Below, piece by piece: positions 23,303 to 31,409 of a DNA stretch of 31,601 nt; the first letter of the stretch is position 1; every line of letters starts with the position of its first letter. Location: assembly GCA_000716465.1 (NCBI GenBank), contig JNWL01000070.1, positions 1-31,601 on the forward strand, given 5' to 3'. Made by a program: the position numbers and the translations under genes. The notes below the pieces were generated by a model that searched no databases, was not told where the DNA came from, and worked only from the letters and a program-made list of their open reading frames with translations. The stretch comes from Streptomyces bikiniensis. GTDB lineage: Bacteria; Actinomycetota; Actinomycetes; Streptomycetales; Streptomycetaceae.

Positions 23303-24244
23303 TCATTTCAGCCGGGGGTCGAAGGCGTCGCGTGCGGCATCACCGAGGAGGATGAAGCTCAGGACGGTCGCCGACAGGAAGAGTGCGGGGAAGGCCAGGA
23401 GGTGGGGGTGGTCGAGGACGAAGGCCTGGGCCGCGTTCAGCTGGAGCCCCCAGGAGACCTCGGGGTACTGGAGTCCCACCCCCAGGAAGTCGAGCGTCGC
23501 TTCGCCCGAGATGACCGCTCCGACGTTCAGCATGGCGACGACGACGACCGGGGTGATCGCGTTGGGGAGGATGTGGCGCACCATGAGGCGTGCGGGCCGG
23601 GCTCCGAGCATGCGGGCGGCCCGGACGTAGTCGGCGCCGGCCAGGGCGATGACCTGGGAGCGCATGATGCGCGTCATGGTCGTCCAGCCCAGCACCGTCA
23701 GGACGAGGATCATGGCGCCGAGGCCGTGGTCGGGGAAGGCGACGAGGATGACGGTGGCGCCGAGCACGAAGGGAAGGCCGAAGAAGACGTCGGTCACCCG
23801 GGAGACGAGGGCGTCGAGCCATCCTCCGTAGAAGCCGCAGAGCAGTCCGAGCACGACGGCGATCAGGAGGGAGGCCGCGGTCACGGCCAGGCCGGCGATC
23901 AGGGAGGGGCGGGTGCCCCGGATGACCTGGGCGAGGTAGTCACAGCCCTGGAGGTCGAATCCGAAGGGGTGGCCCGCGGAGGGTCCCTGTTTGGAGTGGG
24001 CCAGGTCGCAGCGGTCTCCCCCTTCGGTCAGCAGCGAGGTGAGGACCCCGGGCGCGAGCGCCATCGCCGTCATCAGCAGGAGGGTGATCAGGGCGATCCA
24101 CACGGTGGGCCGCGCCCGCAGTTCGAGCCGGGCGTCCCTGCTGAGGGACGCCCGCTCCCCGGACGGCGGGCGCGCCGGGTCGGGCGTCGCGGGCCGCTCC
24201 GCGGCGTCGCCCGCGACCTCCAGGGGCCTGGTGGTGTCAGTCAT
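23303..24244 (-). CDS. Peptide ABC transporter permease (DppC-like)
   Basis: A 313-residue inner-membrane protein with a long cytoplasmic N-terminus, a first helix (VWIALITLLLMTAMALAPGV), and the BPD_transp_1 domain with five helices. The EAA loop reads YVRAARMLGARPARLMVRHI, which contacts the ATPases. GCDYLAQVIRGTRPSLIAGL is the motif typical of DppC/OppC. ATG 24244 overlaps the DppB-like stop by eight bases, so expression is coupled. Confidence 0.94.
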   Translation of the reverse strand: MTDTTRPLEVAGDAAERPATPDPARPPSGERASLSRDARLELRARPTVWIALITLLLMTAMALAPGVLTSLLTEGGDRCDLAHSKQGPSAGHPFGFDLQGCDYLAQVIRGTRPSLIAGLAVTAASLLIAVVLGLLCGFYGGWLDALVSRVTDVFFGLPFVLGATVILVAFPDHGLGAMILVLTVLGWTTMTRIMRSQVIALAGADYVRAARMLGARPARLMVRHILPNAITPVVVVAMLNVGAVISGEATLDFLGVGLQYPEVSWGLQLNAAQAFVLDHPHLLAFPALFLSATVLSFILLGDAARDAFDPRLK

Positions 24245-25199
24245 GGCGGATCCTCGGATCGAGCAGCCCGTAAAGCAGGTCCACGAGCAGGTTCGCGAGC
24301 AGGAAGACGAGCACGAGGGCCGTCGTGGTGCCCACGACGACGGGGCCTTCGCGCAGCTGGATGGACTGGAAGAGCTGCTGGCCGACTCCGGGCAGGTTGA
24401 AGATGTACTCGGTGACGACCGCGCCGGCCATCAGACCGCCGAGCTCCAGCCCGAGGAAGGTGACCACGGGGATCAGCGAGTTGCGCAGGGTGTGCCGGAC
24501 GACGACGCGGCGGCGGCTCAGTCCCTTGGAGTGGGCGGTGCGCACGTAGTCGGCCCGCAGGTTCTCGATGAGGGAGCTGCGCGTGAGCCGGGCGACGTAG
24601 GCGAGGCCGAAGGAGGCGAGGACCAGGCCGGGCAGGAGGTAGGCGAGCGGCCATCCGCCTTCGGTCCCGGCCACCGGCAGCCAGCCGAGCTGGACGCCGA
24701 AGACGAGCTGGGCCAGGTACCCGACGACGAAGACCGGCACGGAAATGACCAGGGTGGTGCCGAACAGCACCGCGCTGTCGTCCCACTTGCCCTTCCGGAG
24801 CCCGGCCCAGACGCCGAGTGCCATTCCGAGGACGACCTCCAGGACCCAGGCGGTCAGGCCGAGCTGCAGCGTGACGGCCCATCGGTCGGCGAGCAGTTCG
24901 GAGACGTCGCGGCCGGTGAAGGTGGTGCCGAGGTCGCCGGTCAGCAGGCCGGTGAGGTAGTGCGTGTACTGCACCCACAGGGGGTCGTCGAGGTGGTAGC
25001 GGGCGTGCAGTTCGGCGAGGACCGCCGGCGGGACGGGTTTGTCGCCGGCGAGTCCCTGGATGGGGTCGCCGGGCAGGACGAAGACGAGCGTGTAGATGAG
25101 GAAGGTGGTGCCGAGGAGTACGGGCAGGGCGTGCAGCAGGCGACGGGCGACGAATCTCCACACGACGGACGGCCCCCAGGGGTAGGTCTGTGCGGGCAC
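24237..25199 (-). CDS. Peptide ABC transporter permease (DppB-like)
   Basis: A 320-residue permease. It begins VVWRFVARRLLHALPVLLGT with the classic DppB/OppB first helix and FVLPGDPIQGL, then periplasmic LDDPLWVQYTHYLTGLLTGD, and the EAA loop YVRTAHSKGLSRRRVVVRHTLRN. FNLPGVGQQLFQSI and a final ANLLVDLLYGLLDPRIR complete the family pattern. GTG 25199 has GGAG about six bases upstream. The start lies 30 bases after the binding-protein gene. Confidence 0.94.
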   Translation of the reverse strand: MPAQTYPWGPSVVWRFVARRLLHALPVLLGTTFLIYTLVFVLPGDPIQGLAGDKPVPPAVLAELHARYHLDDPLWVQYTHYLTGLLTGDLGTTFTGRDVSELLADRWAVTLQLGLTAWVLEVVLGMALGVWAGLRKGKWDDSAVLFGTTLVISVPVFVVGYLAQLVFGVQLGWLPVAGTEGGWPLAYLLPGLVLASFGLAYVARLTRSSLIENLRADYVRTAHSKGLSRRRVVVRHTLRNSLIPVVTFLGLELGGLMAGAVVTEYIFNLPGVGQQLFQSIQLREGPVVVGTTTALVLVFLLANLLVDLLYGLLDPRIRHD

Positions 25200-25229
25200 C
25201 GGGTGCTCCGCGGAGGGTCGGTTGCGGCG

Positions 25230-26846
25230 TCAGTCGCTGACGGTGACACGGTCCAGGTGCAGGCCGGCGGCGTAGGGGTCGATGATCACGTTGTCGATCC
25301 GGTCGCTCCACGCCGACTGGTCCTGCCAGTTCCAGAGGGGGATGTACGGCAGTTCCCGCAGGGCTATGTCCTCCGCCTTCTGGTACGACGCGATGGCCCG
25401 CGGGCCCTGTGCGGCGTTGCCCTCGGCCACGAGGGCGTCGAACTCCTCGTTGCTCCAGCCCGAGCGATTGCCCGGGTAGTAGAGCCCGTCGAGGTAGTTC
25501 TGGATGCTGGGGTAGTCGATCACCCAGTTCTGCCGGAAGGGTCCCTTGCTCCTTCCTTCGCCGAGCAGGGCGGAGAGGTCGGCGGGGGCCATCTTGCGGA
25601 ACGTCACGTCCTGGATGCCGAGGTTCTCCTTGAGCTGGTTGGCGATCGAGGTCATCCACTGCTCGTAGGTGGTGTCCGCGTTGGAGAAGTGGAGTTCGAG
25701 GCGTCCTTCGAATCCGCCGGCGGCCTCGAAGAGCTGCTTGGCGGCCACGGGGTCGTACGCGCAGGTCCGGCCGCAGGCGTCCGTCCGGTGGCCGGGGATC
25801 ATGTCGCCGACGAGCGAGGTGGCGGGCTTGTAGACGCCGTTGTAGATGGCCTGGGTGATGCCCTTGCGGTCGATGGCCATGGAGAGGGCCCTGCGGAGGC
25901 GGGGGTCGGTGAACCGGGGGTCCTTCACGGGCAGGCCGAGGTAGTCCATGGTGCCGCTGGGCCGGATCGAGAAGCGCTCGCCGAAGAGCCGCTCGGCCTG
26001 TGCGGAGTTGGCGGCCGGAACGGTGGTCAGGACGTCGACGTTGCCGGCCTGGAGTTCGGTGAAGGCGGTCTCGCGACTCGTGTAGATCTTGAAGTCGACG
26101 CGGTCGGCCATGGGTTTGCGCGGGCCGCGGTAGCCGGTGAACTTCGCCAGCCGGATCTTCCGGTTGCGCTCCCAGGCGCCGTCGATCCGGTAGGGGCCGT
26201 TGCCGATCGGAGCGACGTCGGCGGCGTCCGGGTTCGCCGTGGCCGCCTTGGGCAGGGGGGCGAAGGCGGGGAAGGAGAGCAGCATGGGGAACTGTCCGAA
26301 GGGCGCCTTCAGGGTGACCTGGAGGGTCGTCTCGTCGAGCACCTTCAGGCCGGACAGGGTCCGCGCGGAGGGCTTGGCGCCCTCTTTCGAGGGGTTGAGG
26401 GCGTCGTATCCCCTGATCTGGGCGAAGTAGTAGTTGGCGTCCCAGGCGTTGGGTCCGTAGGCCGCGGCGTTCCACGCGTCGGCGAAGCTGGCGGCCGTGA
26501 CCTTCTCGCCGTTGTGGAAGGTGGTGCCGGAGCGGAACTTGACGGTCCACACGACGTTGTCGGTGGTGGTCCAGGAGACGGCGGCCAGCGGCTTCACGCT
26601 GCCGTTCTCGGGGTCGAGCGCGGCGGGCGGGTCGAACAGGCCCTGCAGGACCTGGAGGGAGTAGCTGCTGGTGGTGCGGCCCGGCAGGAGGTGGTCGGGC
26701 TCCGTGAGCGCCACCGAGTAGGCGCCACCGGGCTTGCCCGGCGCGTTCTTCGGCTTCGCCGGCCCGTCGGAACCGCAGGCGGTCGCCGAGGCGACGAGGG
26801 TGAGGACGGCTGCCGCCGCGAGGGCGGTGGAACGGCTTGGATTCAT
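25230..26846 (-). CDS. Peptide-binding lipoprotein of the ABC transporter (SBP_bac_5)
   Basis: A 538-residue family 5 solute-binding protein. The signal peptide ends ASATACGSDG, a lipobox with the lipidated Cys at residue 24, so the mature protein is anchored outside the membrane. Family marks include the initial strand GGAYSVALTEPDHLLPGRTTS, VKPLAAVSWTTTDNVVWTVKFR with GTTFHNGEKVTAASFADAWN, the central RRALSMAIDRKGITQAIYNG and a C-terminal WIDYPS...LYYPGN-like segment (here VIDYPSIQNYLDGLYYPGN). Family 5 proteins bind di- to oligopeptides, and some (MppA) bind murein tripeptide. It is the first gene of the operon. No good Shine-Dalgarno is visible before ATG 26846, which is unusual for such an abundant protein. 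The neighbours suggest murein peptides as ligands, which is inference. Confidence 0.94.
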   Translation of the reverse strand: MNPSRSTALAAAAVLTLVASATACGSDGPAKPKNAPGKPGGAYSVALTEPDHLLPGRTTSSYSLQVLQGLFDPPAALDPENGSVKPLAAVSWTTTDNVVWTVKFRSGTTFHNGEKVTAASFADAWNAAAYGPNAWDANYYFAQIRGYDALNPSKEGAKPSARTLSGLKVLDETTLQVTLKAPFGQFPMLLSFPAFAPLPKAATANPDAADVAPIGNGPYRIDGAWERNRKIRLAKFTGYRGPRKPMADRVDFKIYTSRETAFTELQAGNVDVLTTVPAANSAQAERLFGERFSIRPSGTMDYLGLPVKDPRFTDPRLRRALSMAIDRKGITQAIYNGVYKPATSLVGDMIPGHRTDACGRTCAYDPVAAKQLFEAAGGFEGRLELHFSNADTTYEQWMTSIANQLKENLGIQDVTFRKMAPADLSALLGEGRSKGPFRQNWVIDYPSIQNYLDGLYYPGNRSGWSNEEFDALVAEGNAAQGPRAIASYQKAEDIALRELPYIPLWNWQDQSAWSDRIDNVIIDPYAAGLHLDRVTVSD

Positions 26847-26976
26847 GGTGCGCTGTACTCATTTCAGGAGGGCGGTCCGGCGGAGGACCGGGGAAAGCCG
26901 TCGAGGGCGGCCGGGGAGAGGGCTCTTGGGGTGCGGCTGGGGCGACACGGTAGGGACCGGGACGACGGGTCGACGA

Positions 26977-27023
26977 TCGACGGAATGTCCACGCTCGGCG
27001 AAGGAGGCTGGACATCGGGTCGT
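26977..27023. promoter_or_regulatory. Inverted motif pair, candidate operator of the transporter operon
   Basis: TCGACGGAATGTCC (26977-26990) and GGACATCGGGTCGT (27010-27023) are imperfect inverted copies, matching at 10 of 14 positions, with starts 33 bases apart (three helical turns). Read in the direction of the transporter operon, the first copy is GGACATTCCGTCGA. A closely related site, GGACAAACGGTCGA, lies just upstream of pucR at 28991-29004. Shared bases are GGACA..C.GTCGA. This is an eye-found motif without statistics. Confidence 0.4.
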
Positions 27024-27194
27024 TGCCGCCGCGGGTACGGCGGGACGAGCATGGGGCTGCGGCCCGGCCGTCGTTCGCCTCCTTCTCGATCGCCGGGGCC
27101 ACCCGACGCCGGAAGGCCCCTCGCGCCCACCGCGCCGCTCGGGGAGCGGACCCGACCCGACGCCAGTGGTGCGGCCGTCGCCCGCACACGCGCG

Positions 27195-27248
27195 AAACAG
27201 AAGATACATAACGCGATGTCAGCGATCCAGAGTTACGCACGTTACTAG
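27195..27248 (+). promoter_or_regulatory. AT-rich promoter-like segment before the GHL10 gene
   Basis: This stretch is clearly less GC-rich than its surroundings. It contains ACATAACGCGATGT (ACAT/ATGT inverted) at about 27206-27219 and a GTTAC direct repeat (GTTACGCACGTTAC) at about 27232-27245. It lies 70-120 bases upstream of ATG 27316, the right place for promoter and activator sites. I could not assign exact -35 and -10 boxes. Confidence 0.35.
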
Positions 27249-27315
27249 CGGGGCCGGCTTCGGACCCCGCTCCAGCGCCTCCCGTCCCCTCGTCACCTCG
27301 TCCGCGAAGGCAGCC

Positions 27316-28899
27316 ATGACACCGATGCGCACCACCGGTTCCCCGGTCTCCTCCCCACTCCCCCGCCGCACGCTGCTCGCCGCCGCGGCGGCCGGCTGCG
27401 CCGCCGCGCTCGCGCCGTCGGCGGCCGGGGCCGCGGCGCCCCCCGTCGACCCGGTCGGGCGGCAGATGCGCGGGGTGTGGATCGCCTCCGTCGTCAACAT
27501 CGACTGGCCGAGCCGGACCGGTCTCGACGCCGCCGCCCAGCGCGCGGAGTTCACCCGGCTCGCGGACGAGGCCCTCGCCCTGGGCTTCAACTCCCTGTTC
27601 GTCCAGGTCCGGCCGACCGCCGACGCGTTCTGGCCCTCCCCCCTCGAACCCTGGTCCCAGTGGCTCACCGGCACACAGGGCCGGGACCCCGGCTACGATC
27701 CGCTGGGCTTCATGGTCGAGACGGCGCACGAGCGCGGCCTCGCCTTCCACGCCTGGTTCAACCCCTACCGCGTCTCCATGCAGGCGGACCCGGCCGCGCT
27801 GGTGCCCTGGCATCCGGCGCGGGTCCACCCGGAGTGGACCGTCTCCTACGGCGGCAAGCTCTACTACGACCCCGGGGTGCCGGCCGCCCGCCGCTTCTGC
27901 CGGGAGGCCATGCTCGACGCCGTCCGACGGTACGACATCGACGGCGTGCACTTCGACGACTACTTCTACCCGTATCCGGTGGCGGGCTCCGACTTCCCCG
28001 ACGACGAGACGTTCCGTGCGTACGGCGCCGGTTTCACGGACAAGGCGGCCTGGCGCCGCCACAACGTCGACCTGATGGTGCGGGAGATGCGGGACGCCGT
28101 ACGGGCCACGCGCCCGGACGCGCTCTTCGGCATCAGTCCCTTCGGCGTCTGGCGCAACGCCTCGACGGACCCGCTCGGCTCGCCCACCGCCGCCTTCCAG
28201 TCGTACGACGGCCTGCACGCGGACACCCGGGGATGGGTCGAGCGCGGCTGGCTCGACTACATCGCGCCTCAGGTGTACTGGCACATCGGGTTGCCCGTGG
28301 CCGACTACGCCGTCCTCGCCCCGTGGTGGGCCGACGTCGTGCGGGGCACCGGCACGGAGCTGTGGATCGGGCAGGCGGTCTACAAGTCGGGGGCGCCGGG
28401 GCAGCCCGCTCCGTGGCAGGACGGCAGGGAGCTGACCCGCCACCTGACGCTCAACGCCACGCTCCCGGAGGTGGGAGGCGACCTCTTCTTCAGCGCCAAG
28501 GACGTCCGCGCGGACCGCGTGGGGGACTTCGCCGCCATGCGGCTCGCCCACTGGCAGCAGCCCGTCCTCGGCCCCCTGCCCGCCCGGCTCGACGGGGGCC
28601 CGCTTCCGCGGCGGCCCGCCGTCGGGATCCGCCGGGACAAGGAGACCGGCGCGGTCACCCTGCGCATCACCGCCGGGACCCACGGCCGGAAGGACGTCCC
28701 GTTCCGCTACGCGGTGCACCGGTTCCCCGGTGACCCCGGCGGGCGTCCGCAGGCCGGGAACTCCTCGCTCGTCGCCGTGATCCCCGGCGGGAAACGAGCC
28801 GTGCACGTCGAGCAGGACCCCTCGGGAGACTGCTGGTACGCGGTGGCCGCCGTCGACCGCGTCCAGCGTCAGGGCAGGCCGTCGCGCCCCGTGTCGTGA
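27316..28899 (+). CDS. Tat-exported GHL10/DigH-like glycosyl hydrolase
   Basis: A 527-residue exported protein. The signal peptide has twin arginines (PLPRRTLLAAAAAGCAAALA) and ends AAGA-AAPP, indicating Tat export. Residues about 55-400 form the GHL10 (DUF187) TIM barrel: RGVWIASVVNIDWPS, LFVQVRPTADAFWPS, AFHAWFNPYRVS, YDIDGVHFDDYFYPYP (acidic active-site Asp pair), LFGISPFGVWRN and YIAPQVYWHIG. The last 100 residues look like a fibronectin-III-type domain. E. coli DigH, a family member, hydrolyses glycan strands that amidases have stripped of peptides. Divergence from a murein-peptide transporter operon containing an amidase gene fits that function. ATG 27316 is chosen because GAAGG lies five bases upstream. 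The open frame continues far upstream but without protein character. Confidence 0.9.
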   Translation: MTPMRTTGSPVSSPLPRRTLLAAAAAGCAAALAPSAAGAAAPPVDPVGRQMRGVWIASVVNIDWPSRTGLDAAAQRAEFTRLADEALALGFNSLFVQVRPTADAFWPSPLEPWSQWLTGTQGRDPGYDPLGFMVETAHERGLAFHAWFNPYRVSMQADPAALVPWHPARVHPEWTVSYGGKLYYDPGVPAARRFCREAMLDAVRRYDIDGVHFDDYFYPYPVAGSDFPDDETFRAYGAGFTDKAAWRRHNVDLMVREMRDAVRATRPDALFGISPFGVWRNASTDPLGSPTAAFQSYDGLHADTRGWVERGWLDYIAPQVYWHIGLPVADYAVLAPWWADVVRGTGTELWIGQAVYKSGAPGQPAPWQDGRELTRHLTLNATLPEVGGDLFFSAKDVRADRVGDFAAMRLAHWQQPVLGPLPARLDGGPLPRRPAVGIRRDKETGAVTLRITAGTHGRKDVPFRYAVHRFPGDPGGRPQAGNSSLVAVIPGGKRAVHVEQDPSGDCWYAVAAVDRVQRQGRPSRPVS

Positions 28900-28908
28900 C
28901 CCGCGCAC

Positions 28909-28925
28909 GCAGCGGCTGCCGCTGC
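28909..28925 (+). terminator. Hairpin after the GHL10 gene
   Basis: GCAGCGG and CCGCTGC pair perfectly around a CTG loop, starting ten bases after the stop codon. There is no T-tract. It may separate the hydrolase gene from pucR. Confidence 0.45.
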
Positions 28926-28990
28926 CCGTACGCGGCGGCGGCCGCACTCCTCCCCGTGCCCCCGGGCCCGCACGGCCGGCCCGAGGTGTT

Positions 28991-29004
28991 GGACAAACGG
29001 TCGA
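28991..29004 (+). promoter_or_regulatory. Candidate operator upstream of pucR
   Basis: GGACAAACGGTCGA lies 24 bases before the pucR start codon. It matches the site upstream of the transporter operon (26977-26990, read on the minus strand) at 11 of 14 positions, in the same orientation relative to the gene. The preceding TTGGAC could alternatively be part of a -35 box. Confidence 0.4.
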
Positions 29005-29027
29005 CAGGCACAGCCTCGTGATGGACC

Positions 29028-30572
29028 ATGCGTCCCATGCCTCTCACCGTTCGTGACCTGCTGGCCATCCCCGCACTCCGTCTCAGCCTCGTGGCGGGCA
29101 GTGCGGGGCTCGGCCGAGTGGTCGAGGCGGCGCACGCGACCGAGAACACCCGACCCGCCGCCTGGCTCGAAGGCGCCGAAGTCGTCATGACCAACGGGCT
29201 GTTGCTCACGGCCGACGAGCCCGGTTACGCCGCGTACGTGCACGAGCTCAGTGCCGGCAAGGCCGCCGCCCTCATCGTGGGCACGGGTCCCGGACTGCCG
29301 CTGCGGAGCGTCCCCGACGACCTGAGCAGACATGCGGAGGACGCCGGGCTGCCCCTGCTCACCGCTCCCCCGACCGTCTCCTTCGCCTCCATCACCAAGG
29401 CCGTCTTCGTGGCCCGCGCGTCCGAGGAACGGCGCCTGCTGGAAAGGACGTTGCGCACCCAGCGCCTGCTGTCCTCCGCGGCCGCCTCCGGCGACGGACT
29501 GACGGGCCTGCTCTCCTCCTGGCACCAGGCGGTCCATTCCGGTGTGGCGGTGTGCGACGCGGCCGGCCGCCTCCTGGGCGCGGCGGGGACCGACGGGCCG
29601 GAACTGCTCGAGAACGCCGCCTCCGTGCTGGAGACCGTCGCCCTGCACGGCCTGCGGGGAAGCGGCGGCGCGGACCTGCCGTGCGGAAGGCTCGTCGTCC
29701 AGCCGCTCGGCACGACCCGGCTGCGCGGCTTCCTCGTCCTGCTCGACGCGGACTCGCCGGAGGCCCGGCTGCTGATCAGCGTCCTCGTCTCCCTGCTCTC
29801 CGTCGAACTGGAGCGCCGCCACCTGGCCGACGAGCCGCAGCGTCGCAGCCGCGCCGCCCTCCTCGCCCGGCTCTTCCGTCCCGACGTCACCGCCGACCAG
29901 GCCAGGGCCCTGCTGCGGACGGCCGACGTCTCCTCGGCGTCGGTCCGCGCCGTGGCCGTGCACGCGACCGGCGAACCGGTGGAGCTCGCGGCCGACCTCG
30001 CCCTGGCGGTGCCCGGAGGTCTCGCGCGCGTGACCGGGGAGACGGTCGAGCTGGTGGTGCCGGAGGAGGTCGACACGGCGGCGGTGCTCCGCCGCTTCGC
30101 CACCGGCCTTCCCGCGGGGATAGGACCGGCCGTCGCACCGCAGCACGCGGCGCTCTCGCTCCGGCAGGCGATCGCCCTGCTGTCCTCCAGTACCGAGCTG
30201 GGGCGGCCCGTGAGCGCCTCCGAGGCGGGTTCGGTCAGGCTCCTGATCGGTCTCGGCAGCCCCGCGACCCTCGCGGCCTTCGCCGACACCGTCCTGGCCC
30301 CGCTCGACGCCGCCGACCCGGGCGGGGAACTCACCGAGACCCTGCGGGTCTGGCTGGAGACGAACGGCTCCTGGGCCGAGACCTCGTCCCTGCTGGGCCT
30401 GCACCGGCACACCGTCCAGAACCGCATCGAGAAGGTGGCGCGGCTGACGGGGCGGCAGCAGGACCGGGCGGAGGACCGGGTCGACCTGTGGCTGGCGCTG
30501 ACGGCACGGGCGGTGGGCGGCCTCCCGGCCCACCAGCGGAGGAACGGGAACGCCCTTCCGTCAAAGGGCTAA
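29028..30572 (+). CDS. PucR/CdaR-family transcriptional regulator
   Basis: A 514-residue regulator. The N-terminal PucR domain (about residues 1-120; LTVRDLLAIPALRLSLVAGS, WLEGAEVVMTNGLLL, AALIVGTGPGLPL) is the purine-catabolism-type sensory domain. A middle region follows (LSSWHQAVHSGVAVCDAAGR, GAF/GGDEF-like). The C-terminal HTH_30 domain reads LTETLRVWLETNGSWAETSS followed by LLGLHRHTVQNRIEKVARL. Despite the name, many PucR members respond to amino acids or other nitrogen compounds. Being encoded right after the GHL10 gene and beside the transporter operon, it is the most likely local regulator. The gene starts at ATG 29028, with Met 29037 as an alternative. A short hairpin covers its stop codon. 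Confidence 0.92.
   Translation: MRPMPLTVRDLLAIPALRLSLVAGSAGLGRVVEAAHATENTRPAAWLEGAEVVMTNGLLLTADEPGYAAYVHELSAGKAAALIVGTGPGLPLRSVPDDLSRHAEDAGLPLLTAPPTVSFASITKAVFVARASEERRLLERTLRTQRLLSSAAASGDGLTGLLSSWHQAVHSGVAVCDAAGRLLGAAGTDGPELLENAASVLETVALHGLRGSGGADLPCGRLVVQPLGTTRLRGFLVLLDADSPEARLLISVLVSLLSVELERRHLADEPQRRSRAALLARLFRPDVTADQARALLRTADVSSASVRAVAVHATGEPVELAADLALAVPGGLARVTGETVELVVPEEVDTAAVLRRFATGLPAGIGPAVAPQHAALSLRQAIALLSSSTELGRPVSASEAGSVRLLIGLGSPATLAAFADTVLAPLDAADPGGELTETLRVWLETNGSWAETSSLLGLHRHTVQNRIEKVARLTGRQQDRAEDRVDLWLALTARAVGGLPAHQRRNGNALPSKG
30552..30569 (+). terminator. Short hairpin at the pucR stop codon
   Basis: GCCCTT (30552-30557) and AAGGGC (30564-30569) are perfect arms around a six-base loop, directly before the TAA. 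The stem is short and lies inside the coding sequence, so terminator function is uncertain. Confidence 0.3.
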
Positions 30573-30596
30573 ACGGTCCAGGCCGCCGACGGAGGG

Positions 30597-30613
30597 ATCG
30601 ACATCACGTCGAT
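30597..30613. promoter_or_regulatory. Palindrome upstream of the M23-like gene
   Basis: ATCGAC and GTCGAT form a perfect inverted repeat around ATCAC. An overlapping one (GACATC/GATGTC) extends it to the right. It lies about 130 bases before the M23-like start codon and just after pucR. It may be an operator. It shares the ATGTCC end with the other candidate sites but not the full motif. Confidence 0.35.
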
Positions 30614-30742
30614 GTCCGGCCGGGCCCGTCCCTCCCTACCGTGTGCCTGCCGGTCGGCCCTCCCGGCCGGGGCTCGTGGAGGCCCCCGCACGGGCCCCGA
30701 TCCCGCCCGGGCCGGCAGTCACAGGAACGGAGAGGACCGCCC

Positions 30743-31237
30743 ATGCCCCCTGCTTCCGCCACGGCCCCCGCGGCTCGCCCGTCTCCCGCGAGGATCCGCG
30801 CCCTGGTCACCGTGCCGCTCGCGGCCCCGCTGCCCGGGCTGCTCGGCACCGTCCCCTCGTACGCGGCCCCGCCCGCCCGGCCTCTGCCGCAGAAGGGGGC
30901 GGCCGGAAACGACGTCGCCGGCCCGCGGTTCCTCCCGCGCCGGCACGGCGGCACCGCCCGGCTCGACGGCTCCTGCGGCCCGGGCGTCGCGATCGACGGG
31001 GTCCGCCGCCGGTACCGCCGTCTCGACAGCCGCCCCGTCGGCGACGGGACGCGGGTGACGGCGGGCCGACCGATCGCCCGCACGGGTGACACCGGCGACT
31101 CCACCGGTCCGCATCCGCACTTCGGCATCCTCCGCCAGGGTGACTCCGTCCGCCCGCAGCAGATGCCGATCGTCCTCCACGACGGTCTCGCGCCGCCGTC
31201 TCCCTGGACGCTGCCGGACGCGGGCCGCACGTACTGA
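30743..31237 (+). CDS. Secreted M23/LytM-like protein with reduced domain
   Basis: A 164-residue exported protein. It has an N-terminal signal region (residues 1-45, hydrophobic core VPLAAPLPGLLGTVPSYAA) and GGAGAG at 30729-30734, eight bases before ATG 30743. The C-terminal part matches the end of an M23 metallopeptidase domain: YRRLDSRPVGDGTRVTAGRP, IARTGDTGDSTGPHPHFGIL, where HPHF corresponds to the HxH zinc motif HLHF. The first half of the domain, with the HxxxD zinc pair and the DHG strand, is missing; LDGSCGPGVAIDGVRR joins directly. It is therefore unlikely to be a normal endopeptidase and may be a degenerate gene, an internally deleted copy or a wall-binding protein. Confidence 0.6.
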   Translation: MPPASATAPAARPSPARIRALVTVPLAAPLPGLLGTVPSYAAPPARPLPQKGAAGNDVAGPRFLPRRHGGTARLDGSCGPGVAIDGVRRRYRRLDSRPVGDGTRVTAGRPIARTGDTGDSTGPHPHFGILRQGDSVRPQQMPIVLHDGLAPPSPWTLPDAGRTY

Positions 31238-31409
31238 CCACCCCCGAGCCGTGCCACGAGCCCGGCCCCTCCCGACCGGCACCCCGTGACCCCATCCCCT
31301 GAGCCGCTCCGTACGCCGGGTCCGGCTCTCCCTGATCGTCCTGCCCGCACGGCCTGCGCCCCGGGCGGGACCGCACCGCCCCCCACCCCTCGGAACAAGG
31401 AGTTTCCGC

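Larger units (their letters stand above)
26847..27315. other. Divergent promoter region of the transporter operon and GHL10 gene
   Basis: A 469-bp region without a supported gene. It contains two related motifs in opposite orientation (26977-26990 and 27010-27023) and an unusually AT-rich stretch (about 27195-27248). The rest is ordinary GC-rich sequence. Promoters for both the minus-strand transporter operon and the plus-strand glycan hydrolase must lie here. Confidence 0.55.

Noticed and set aside
23991..27248. Plus-strand open frame of over 1000 codons opposite the transporter genes
   Set aside because: It lies antisense to clear DppB, DppC and binding-protein genes and has no domain pattern.
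28869..30533. Minus-strand open frame of 554 codons opposite pucR
   Set aside because: It is low-complexity Gly/Arg/Gln sequence with no family features. The plus-strand PucR gene is unmistakable.
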